Source of the DNA: Pseudomonas sp. IB20
GTDB taxonomy: Bacteria; Pseudomonadota; Gammaproteobacteria; Pseudomonadales; Pseudomonadaceae
DNA: 64,000 nt
Direction: 5' to 3'
NCBI RefSeq assembly: GCF_009707325.1
Contig: NZ_CP046103.1
Coordinates: 4,288,744 to 4,352,743 of the forward strand
Part shown: positions 57,851 through 64,000 of the stretch, in pieces
Position numbering within the stretch: the first letter of the stretch is position 1
How the letters are laid out: each line of letters starts with the position of its first letter
Program-made: the position numbers and the translations under genes
The notes under the pieces: model-generated
Told to the model about the DNA's origin: nothing
Database searches by the model: none
Seen by the model: only the letters and a program-made list of their open reading frames with translations

Positions 57851-58615
57851 TTAGCCGCTGATCAGCAGATGACCACCTAACACTGCCATGCCGATAAAAA
57901 ATACCCGTTTGAACAACACCGCACTGATGCGCTGACGCAGCGCCTGGCCCAGCCACATGCCCAACAACGCGGGCAGCAGCGCCAACAGCGAGGCATTGAT
58001 TTCGCCACCGCCCAAGGTCCCACGCCAGGCCAAGCCGGCAGCCAACGCCAGCGTAGACACAGTAAACGACAGCCCCAAGGCCTGCACCAACTGATCCCGA
58101 CTCAAGCCCAAGGCTTGCAGGTACGGCACGGCGGGAATCACGAACACACCAGTGGCCGAGGTGATGATGCCGGTGATCAGCCCACACAACGGGCCCAGCC
58201 AGCGCTCGGTGTGAGGTTTCACCTTGAATGCAGGCAGGAACAGCCCGCTCAAGGCATACGCCAACAACGCCGCGCCCAGCGCGCGCACCACCCAATGCCC
58301 ACCGTCCATGCCCAACCACAGCGTGCCGAGCCCGGTGCCAAGGAAAATCAGCAACAGCATCGGCCACAGGCGCTTGAGCAAAGCGCTCAAGTGGCCGCCG
58401 AATGCCAGTTGCCAGAGGTTGGTGACCGTCGAAGGAATGATCAGCAATGCCGCAGCCTGCGCCGGAAGCATAGCCAGGCCGAGCATGCCCATGGCCACGG
58501 TAGGCAGGCCCAGGCCGATGACGCCTTTGACGGTACCCGCCAGCAGGAAAGTGCCAAGTACCAGCAGCGTCAAGCCGGGGCCGAGGTTTTGGTAGAACGC
58601 TAGGAAGGTAGTCAT
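57851..58615 (-). CDS. TSUP-family (TauE/SafE) membrane transporter
   Basis: A 254-residue protein with seven or eight hydrophobic helices and the TSUP pattern (AGTVKGVIGLGLPTVAMGML near the start, and a second repeat GLITGIITSATGVFVIPAVPYLQALG). The family exports or imports sulfur-containing anions and related acids; the substrate is unknown. A divergent LysR gene (start 58805) probably controls it, with a REP pair between. Confidence 0.87.
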   Translation of the reverse strand: MTTFLAFYQNLGPGLTLLVLGTFLLAGTVKGVIGLGLPTVAMGMLGLAMLPAQAAALLIIPSTVTNLWQLAFGGHLSALLKRLWPMLLLIFLGTGLGTLWLGMDGGHWVVRALGAALLAYALSGLFLPAFKVKPHTERWLGPLCGLITGIITSATGVFVIPAVPYLQALGLSRDQLVQALGLSFTVSTLALAAGLAWRGTLGGGEINASLLALLPALLGMWLGQALRQRISAVLFKRVFFIGMAVLGGHLLISG

Positions 58616-58698
58616 CGGTCGATTGTGGGGTGTTAAGGCGGTTATGAAAATTCGCCATATACTGAGGCAGCCTCTTGTTTTTCATAAGGCTGAGGGCG

Positions 58699-58774
58699 CC
58701 ATCGCAGGCAAGCCAGCTCCCACACTTAAATGTGTTCACAAATCCAAGTGTGGGAGCTGGCTTGCCTGCGATGA
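58699..58774. repeat. Inverted REP pair between divergent genes
   Basis: CATCGCAGGCAAGCCAGCTC and the complementary core, about 30 bp apart. Unlike the other pairs in this window it is upstream of both neighbouring genes. Confidence 0.8.
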
Positions 58775-58804
58775 GGCCAGTTCAGTCACCCGAGAGACCC
58801 AGCC

Positions 58805-59701
58805 ATGCACTTTGACCTGATCGACCTGCGCCTCTACCTGAACATTCTCGACGCCGGCAACATCACCGCAGGCGCGGCCCGCAGCCATTTATCCCTGGCC
58901 GCCGCCAGCGCTCGCATCCGTGCGATGGAAGCTTCATTGGGCATCGAATTTCTCGAGCGCGGCCGTCGTGGCGTCACACCGACGCCAGCGGGCAAGGCCC
59001 TGGCCCGCCACGCGCGCCTGCTGCTGCAACAGGCCGAGCACCTGCAACAGGACCTGGCCGAATACGCCAATGGGGTCAAAGGCCAGGTGCGCCTGCTGTG
59101 CAACACCACGGCCCTGAGCGAATACCTGCCGGAGCTACTCGCAGATTTTCTACGCGAACACCCCAACCTCGATATCGACCTGCAAGAGCTGCCCAGCCTG
59201 CGCATCACCCAGGCGTTGCGCCAAGGCACGGCGGACCTTGGGATTATTTCCGACGCGGTGGACACCCACGGCCTGCAGACCCTGGCGTTTCGCGACGACC
59301 CGTTAGTGCTGATCATGCCTCTGGACCATCCGCTGACGGCGGACACCGTGAGTTTCATCGACAGCCTGCCATACGACTACGTAGGCCTCACCGCCAACAG
59401 TGCACTGGCGGTGTACCTGGAAGAACAGGCGCTGCACGCGGGCTTTCGTCTGCAAACCCGGATCCGTGCCGATGGTTTTGACGGGCTGATTCGCATGGTC
59501 GCCGGCGGCGCGGGCCTGGGCATCGTGCCCCAGGCCGCACTGGAGCGCTGGCCGCTGGAGCGCCGCGTCAAGGCCCACCCTCTGCAAGAAGACTGGGCCT
59601 GTCGCACGCTGCTGTTATGCGCGCGGTCCTTCGAGCAATTGCCCGGCTATGCCAAGGCCTTGTTCGACGCCTTGGCCCTGCCCTTGCGGAAAAACCCGTA
59701 G
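58805..59701 (+). CDS. LysR-family regulator, CbbR/CysB-like type
   Basis: A 298-residue LysR regulator (helix-turn-helix LNILDAGNITAGAARSHLSLAAASARIRAMEASLG, about 12-47). It is divergent from the TSUP transporter. The gene's last 55 bp overlap the end of the convergent amino-acid permease. Confidence 0.87.
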   Translation: MHFDLIDLRLYLNILDAGNITAGAARSHLSLAAASARIRAMEASLGIEFLERGRRGVTPTPAGKALARHARLLLQQAEHLQQDLAEYANGVKGQVRLLCNTTALSEYLPELLADFLREHPNLDIDLQELPSLRITQALRQGTADLGIISDAVDTHGLQTLAFRDDPLVLIMPLDHPLTADTVSFIDSLPYDYVGLTANSALAVYLEEQALHAGFRLQTRIRADGFDGLIRMVAGGAGLGIVPQAALERWPLERRVKAHPLQEDWACRTLLLCARSFEQLPGYAKALFDALALPLRKNP

Positions 59702-61053
59702 TACACCGCCGACAGAATCAGCAGGAACGGCACGCCGAACACCAGGGTCATCTTGAACGCCTCGGTGAAGTACGTGGTGATCATCACCGCGCCCATCAGC
59801 ACCAGGCCCAACAGCGTGCTGTAGGGAAACAGGCGCAGTTGGAACGACAGCTTCGCCCCGCCATGGCGCTTGCGATAACGGCGGAAGAACAGGTGCGTGA
59901 GGAAGATCATGAACCAGGTGAAGATCGCGCCAAACATCGAGATTGCCATCATCAAGGTGAAAGAGCTTTCCGGGTACACCACGTTGAGCAAGGTCGCCAG
60001 GGCAATGCCCGAGCTGGACAGCAGCAGCGCATTCAGCGGAATCCCGTTCTTGCTCAAGGCGCCCATGGACTTGGGCGCAAAGCCTGCGCGAGACAGGCTG
60101 AACATCATGCGTGTGGTGATGTAGAGCTGGCTGTTCATCGCCGACAGCGCTGCGATCAGAATCACGAAGTTCATCACCCCGGTGGCGCCGGGAATGCCAA
60201 TGGTCTGCATCACTGTGACAAACGGGCTCTGGGTCTGGCCGGCCTGATTCCACGGCACAATGGCCAGCATCAGCGCCAGGGTCAGCAGGTAGAACACCAC
60301 CAGCCGCACGATGGTAGCGCGGAAGGCTTTCTTCACCGCCTGCTCCGGGTCGGCGGCTTCACCGGCGGCCACTGCAATCATCTCGACACTCAGGTAGCTG
60401 AAGATCGACACGATCACCGCGATCCACATACCGCTCAAACCATGCGGGAAAAAGCCGTCGTGGGCCGTGTAGTTCTGCACGCCAAATTGCGGGTTACCCG
60501 AGCCGAACACCACGTACACCGCGAGGATGATGAAGCCGACAATGGCGCTGATCTTGATCGTCGAGAACCAGTACTCGAAGTTGCCGAAGGTCTTCACGCT
60601 GATCGCATTGAGCAGGACCAGCACACTGGAAAATGACACGATCCACACCCACTCCGGCACGTTGGCGAACCAGTACTTCATGTACATCGCCACCGCCGTG
60701 ACCTCGGCGCCCACGGCCAGCACAATCGCCGCCCAGTAGGCATAACGCACCAGGAACCCGGCCAGCGGGCTGATGTAGAACTCGGCGTAGGCGCCAAACG
60801 AGCCCGAGGTGGAATGCGCCACCGTCATTTCCGCCAGGCAGCCCATCAACAGCAAGGTGATCAGCGCGCCGATGGCATAGCTCACCAACACACTCGGCCC
60901 CGCATAGCCGATGGCATAGGCGCTGCCCATGAAAAGCCCGGTGCCAATAGCACCGCCGATGGCGATCATGCTCATCTGGCCGGAAGTGAGCTGGCGCCGC
61001 AGGCCCAGCTCGCGGTGGGTGATCTCTGCAAAACCGTTGTCTGGCGTGGTCAC
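59647..61053 (-). CDS. APC-family amino acid permease (aromatic/GABA-permease type)
   Basis: A 468-residue permease with 12 transmembrane helices. The N-terminal LGLRRQLTSGQMSMIAIGGAIGTGLFMGSAYAI and EMIAVAAGEAADPEQAVKKAFRATIVR segments are typical of the AAT subfamily (AroP, GabP, AnsP). Next to kynU, so kynurenine or tryptophan uptake is the leading guess. The start is GTG at 61053. The 3' end overlaps the convergent LysR gene by 55 bp. Confidence 0.88.
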   Translation of the reverse strand: MTTPDNGFAEITHRELGLRRQLTSGQMSMIAIGGAIGTGLFMGSAYAIGYAGPSVLVSYAIGALITLLLMGCLAEMTVAHSTSGSFGAYAEFYISPLAGFLVRYAYWAAIVLAVGAEVTAVAMYMKYWFANVPEWVWIVSFSSVLVLLNAISVKTFGNFEYWFSTIKISAIVGFIILAVYVVFGSGNPQFGVQNYTAHDGFFPHGLSGMWIAVIVSIFSYLSVEMIAVAAGEAADPEQAVKKAFRATIVRLVVFYLLTLALMLAIVPWNQAGQTQSPFVTVMQTIGIPGATGVMNFVILIAALSAMNSQLYITTRMMFSLSRAGFAPKSMGALSKNGIPLNALLLSSSGIALATLLNVVYPESSFTLMMAISMFGAIFTWFMIFLTHLFFRRYRKRHGGAKLSFQLRLFPYSTLLGLVLMGAVMITTYFTEAFKMTLVFGVPFLLILSAVYYGFFRKGRAKASNKALA

Positions 61054-61100
61054 GTGGTGTGCCCCTTTATTATTGTGGTTGTTACTGCCGGTGCCGAACC

Positions 61101-61192
61101 CTGTGGGCGCTGGCGTGCCTGCGATAGCGGCGCTGAATTCAGCCGAGCGGCGCTGAATTCACTGACGCTATCGCAGGCAAGCCAGCTCCCAG
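61101..61192. repeat. Inverted REP pair between the permease and kynU
   Basis: Opposed REP cores with an internal direct repeat (GCGGCGCTGAATTC, twice). It lies in the gap of the kynU-permease unit and may reduce read-through. Confidence 0.8.
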
Positions 61193-61210
61193 ATTAGTTT
61201 TGCGGTGCTC

Positions 61211-62461
61211 TTAAGTGACGCTGTTGCGCACTTTGAACTGCGGTTGATCCCAGGTGTGGTTATCGAGAATGTCACCGAGGATTTCCACGGCGTCCCATAC
61301 CTCGGTAAAGCTGGTGTACAGCGGGGTAAAACCAAACCGCATGATGCGCGGCTCACGGTAATCGCCGATCACGCCCCGGGCGATCAGCGCCTGGATAACC
61401 GCATACCCTTCGGGGTGTTCGAAGCTCACATGGCTGCCGCGTTTGGCGTGTTCACGTGGCGTAATCAGCACCAGGCCGTGGGCGGCGCAGCGGGCTTCCA
61501 CCAGCGTGATAAACAGGTCAGTCAACGCCAGGGATTTAGTCCGCAGGCTGGCCATGTCGGTCTGGGCAAAAATCTCCAGACCGCATTCGACCATGGCCAG
61601 CGAGGTGATCGGCTGGGTGCCGCACAAGTAACGTGCGATGCCGCTGCTCGGGGCGTATTGAGCTTCCATCGCAAACTGCCGGGTATGCCCGAACCAGCCC
61701 GACAACGGCTGGCGCACCAGGTCCACCAACGCTGGGTTGACCCACACAAACGCCTGGGAACCCGGCCCGCCATTGAGGTATTTGTAGGTGCAGCCAATCG
61801 CGTAATCGGCCCCCGCCTTGTGCAGGTCGATAGGCACCGCGCCCGCCGAATGCGCCAGGTCCCAGATGCTCAACGCGCCACATTCGTGGCTCAAGGCGGT
61901 GAGCGCCTGCATGTCGTACATGTAGCCGGTCTTGTAGTTGACGTGGGTAAGCATCACCACTGCCACATCCTGGTCGATGGCCTGCGGCAGTTCATCGGGG
62001 CTGTTCACCAGTCGCAACGAATAGCCCTGTTGCAACAACTCGGCCAGGCCTTGGGCGATGTACAGGTCGGTGGGAAAGTTGCTCGCCTCGCTGACGATCA
62101 CCTTACGCCCGGGCACACGTTGGCGCTGCACGCTCAACGCGGCGCTGAGCACCTTGAACAAGTTGATCGAGGTGGTATCGGTGATTACCACCTCACCGTC
62201 GCGCGCGCCAATCAGAGGCGCCAGACGGTTACCCAAACGCTGGGACAAATCCGCCCAGCCGGCGCTGTTCCAGCTGCGAATCAAACCATTGCCCCACTCG
62301 TCGGCGATCACCTGCTGCGCCCGCGCCAACGCCGCCACCGGGCGTGCGCCGAGGGAGTTGCCGTCGAGGTAAATCACGCCCTCAGGCAAGGCGAACTGAT
62401 GGCGCAGCGGCGCCAACGGGTCCTGGGCGTCGAGGGCTTGGCAGTGGCTTCGGGTGGTCAT
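61211..62461 (-). CDS. kynU: Kynureninase
   Basis: Cleaves L-kynurenine to anthranilate and alanine in tryptophan catabolism. The 416-residue PLP enzyme has its Schiff-base lysine at K227 (CTYKYLNGGPGSQAF), the same position as in the characterised P. fluorescens enzyme. The DGNSLG start block, the DLAHSAGAVP aspartate and a C-terminal IMRFGFTPLYTSFTEVWDAVE are present. The ATG at 62461 gives the known length. Divergent from the Lrp-type gene kynR and near catA, so anthranilate can be routed to catechol. Confidence 0.96.
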   Translation of the reverse strand: MTTRSHCQALDAQDPLAPLRHQFALPEGVIYLDGNSLGARPVAALARAQQVIADEWGNGLIRSWNSAGWADLSQRLGNRLAPLIGARDGEVVITDTTSINLFKVLSAALSVQRQRVPGRKVIVSEASNFPTDLYIAQGLAELLQQGYSLRLVNSPDELPQAIDQDVAVVMLTHVNYKTGYMYDMQALTALSHECGALSIWDLAHSAGAVPIDLHKAGADYAIGCTYKYLNGGPGSQAFVWVNPALVDLVRQPLSGWFGHTRQFAMEAQYAPSSGIARYLCGTQPITSLAMVECGLEIFAQTDMASLRTKSLALTDLFITLVEARCAAHGLVLITPREHAKRGSHVSFEHPEGYAVIQALIARGVIGDYREPRIMRFGFTPLYTSFTEVWDAVEILGDILDNHTWDQPQFKVRNSVT

Positions 62462-62604
62462 GGGTTGTCCTGTTTTTATAAGTGAATATGGACCAAATAA
62501 TGAACGAAGTTTTAGAGAATTTTCGTGCAAAGTGGTGGGTAACAGGCTAATTAAGCTGTAGGAAATTCGAATTTAACCCTAAAACACGCGGATTTATTCT
62601 AAGC

Positions 62605-63078
62605 ATGATTCTCGACGCCACCGACCTGCGCCTCCTGCATTTTTTGCAACAGGATGGGCGCATCAGCAACCAGGAACTGGCGGAAAAAGTCGCCCTGTCG
62701 CCCTCCGCCTGCCTGCGCCGTTTGCGCCTGCTGGAGAGCGAGGGAATCATCAGCGGCTACCGCGCAGTGTTGAACGCCGAACAGCTGGGAATCGAGTTGG
62801 AAGCCATCGTGCACCTGTCCTTGCGCCAGGACGTGGAGGATTGGCATGAGACGTTTATCAAGAAGGTGCAAGGCTGGCCGGAGGTGGCCAGTGCGTATGT
62901 GATTACCGGCGCCAGCAACTATGTGCTGCGCGTGCAGGCGAGGAACTTGAAGCACTTTTCGGACTTCATCGTGAACCACCTGAACCGCACGGCCGGGGTG
63001 ATGGATATTCGCTCGGAGATTGTGTTGCAGAAGATCAAGGATCGGGATGAGGTGTTGGACTTAGTCGTGCGCAAATAG
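62605..63078 (+). CDS. kynR: Lrp/AsnC-family regulator KynR
   Basis: A 157-residue feast/famine regulator: helix-turn-helix ISNQELAEKVALSPSACLRRLRLLESEGII (about 18-47) and a RAM effector domain. Divergent from kynU by 143 bp, the arrangement of KynR in Pseudomonas, which activates kyn genes in response to kynurenine. The intergenic region has AT-rich patches (for example GAAATTCGAATTT) suited to Lrp-type binding. Confidence 0.93.
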   Translation: MILDATDLRLLHFLQQDGRISNQELAEKVALSPSACLRRLRLLESEGIISGYRAVLNAEQLGIELEAIVHLSLRQDVEDWHETFIKKVQGWPEVASAYVITGASNYVLRVQARNLKHFSDFIVNHLNRTAGVMDIRSEIVLQKIKDRDEVLDLVVRK

Positions 63079-63083
63079 CACCA

Positions 63084-63216
63084 TGATCGTTCCCACGCTC
63101 CGCGTGGGAATGCATCCTGTGACGCTCTGTGTCACGCCTTTAAGATCGGACGCAGAGCGTCAATCGGACGCAGAGCGTCCAAGGCAGCATTCCCACGCGG
63201 AGCGTGGGAACGATCA
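63084..63216. repeat. MITE-like element with 30-bp perfect terminal inverted repeats
   Basis: Arms at 63084-63113 and 63187-63216 are perfect inverse copies, each itself a hairpin (TTCCCACGC...GCGTGGGAA). The centre has a 17-bp direct repeat (ATCGGACGCAGAGCGTC at 63145 and 63163). There is no transposase. It is placed between the convergent 3' ends of kynR and catA. Shorter forms lie at 22827 and 38549. Confidence 0.8.
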
Positions 63217-63224
63217 GCCCGTGT

Positions 63225-64000
63225 TTAGTCTTCTAGGGCGCGCACGCGCTGCATGCGTTTTTGCTCTACCGGTGCGTCAGCCACCTGCAACTCAAAGTCA
63301 AAATCAATCTGCGCAAACCTCCCCTCCACCCCAAACTCCCGCGCCAGTTGCTGATCCTCACTGAAGCGAATTTGCGCAATCAACTCATCACGCGTCGCAT
63401 AAGCAAAATCATCATGCAGGTACGGGTCATCCGAGAGGTTGATCTGCGTGGTCAAATGCCGGTACCCCGGCGCCGAGATGAAGAAGTGAATATGCGCCGG
63501 CCGCTGTCCATGACGCCCCAGTTGGTCGAGCAGCTGTTGAGTCGGCCCAGTCGGCGGGCAGCCGTAGCCGGACGGCACGATGCTGCGAAAACGGTAGTTG
63601 CCCTGGGCATCGGTCTCAATGCGCCGACGCAGGTTGAATTCCGACTGCGTCGGGTCAAACCACGAATAGGTGCCACCGGTATTCGCCTGCCACACATCGA
63701 CAATCGCCCCCGCCAGCGGCTTGCCGTCGGTGTCGCGCACTTGCCCGTGCATGAACAGCGGCACTGCGTCATCCTTGCCATCGTCCAGCCGCGCTTCGTA
63801 CTTGCTCAGCGGCGCGCCGGCCACATACAGCGGGCCTTCGATGGTGCGCGGGGTGCCGCCGGATTTACCGGCCTCCTCGTCCGCAGCATCCATCAGCAAA
63901 TCCAGGTAATGCTCCAGGCCCAGCCCGGCGGCGAGCAAACCCGCCTCTTGGTTCTTGCCCAACTCGTTGAGGTAGTTGACCGCCTTCCAGAACTCTTCCG
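63225..64000 (-). CDS. catA: Catechol 1,2-dioxygenase, partial at window edge
   Basis: The C-terminal 257 residues of an intradiol dioxygenase that cleaves catechol to cis,cis-muconate; the N-terminal part lies beyond base 64000. Iron ligands are visible: the first Tyr in TYSWFDPTQSEFNLRR, the second in SIVPSGYGCPP, and two His in RPAHIHFF. The EGPLYVAGAP motif at the start of the catalytic domain matches CatA. With kynU nearby it completes the route tryptophan-kynurenine-anthranilate-catechol-muconate; the anthranilate dioxygenase genes are not in the window. Confidence 0.95.
   Translation of the reverse strand, partial: EEFWKAVNYLNELGKNQEAGLLAAGLGLEHYLDLLMDAADEEAGKSGGTPRTIEGPLYVAGAPLSKYEARLDDGKDDAVPLFMHGQVRDTDGKPLAGAIVDVWQANTGGTYSWFDPTQSEFNLRRRIETDAQGNYRFRSIVPSGYGCPPTGPTQQLLDQLGRHGQRPAHIHFFISAPGYRHLTTQINLSDDPYLHDDFAYATRDELIAQIRFSEDQQLAREFGVEGRFAQIDFDFELQVADAPVEQKRMQRVRALED

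Noticed and set aside
1..64000. tRNA, rRNA or known riboswitch
   Set aside because: Intergenic regions were read for cloverleaf arms and for preQ1, cobalamin and similar patterns; none was convincing.

Overview
The window is a stretch of chromosome from a fluorescent Pseudomonas, most likely the P. fluorescens group. The evidence is the high-GC coding style, the many copies of the P. fluorescens-type REP palindrome (core GTGGGAGCTGGCTTGCCTGC), the divergent fhp/norR pair, a 416-residue kynureninase with the P. fluorescens active-site layout, a short LOV photoreceptor of the P. putida SB1/SB2 type, and PA4570-, CreA- and CysZ-like genes. No rRNA, tRNA, CRISPR array, prophage or insertion sequence was seen. 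The window opens inside a LysR gene and closes inside catechol 1,2-dioxygenase.

Layout. 1-3.5 kb: a LysR remnant (cut by the window edge), a class III aminotransferase, a small membrane-protein gene with an in-frame stop, a hypothetical gene, and a dispersed repeat. 3.5-11 kb: a Tat-targeted aminotransferase, queC, and the complete cytochrome bo3 oxidase operon cyoABCDE read on the minus strand. 11-15 kb: dsbB and the nitric-oxide pair fhp/norR, with three NorR-type operators between them. 15-26 kb: a transporter and an AraC regulator whose frame runs into the 3' end of a large MalT-type LuxR gene, then DUF1329 and DUF1302 envelope genes, a candidate sRNA, and three catabolic genes (SDR, hydrolase, class II aldolase). 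26-28.5 kb: lrgAB-type genes with a divergent LysR gene, and a flavodoxin.

28.5-34 kb is the most interesting region. A short LOV blue-light receptor, a PilZ-like protein and a LitR/CarH-type MerR regulator that has lost its B12 ligands sit beside an operon-like run: monooxygenase-like gene, folM, folE, folX, DUF1244, hopJ-like. This looks like a light-response module tied to reduced-pterin synthesis.

34-46 kb is mostly housekeeping: trxB, cysZ, a glycosyltransferase, an ene-reductase, a glutathione peroxidase, creA, proB, obgE, rpmA, rplU, ispB, yjdM, a Fur-boxed PA4570-like gene and fklB. The divergent rplU/ispB promoter region is present as a perfect 138-bp tandem duplication, so both promoters are doubled. 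46-49 kb: a chemoreceptor, then an unannotated 32-codon gene with a strong ribosome-binding site and its own terminator. 49-53 kb: an N-acyl-D-amino-acid utilisation operon (GntP transporter, RpiR regulator, deacylase). 53-60 kb: an LprI-like protein, a SulP transporter, redox genes with LysR regulators, and a TSUP transporter. 60-64 kb: tryptophan/kynurenine catabolism (permease, kynU, kynR, catA) leading from kynurenine through anthranilate to catechol cleavage.

Small perfect tandem duplications recur at gene boundaries (about 19.4, 33.2, 43.0 and 53.5 kb). They are either real recent duplications or assembly joins, and this affects how start sites and promoters there should be read.
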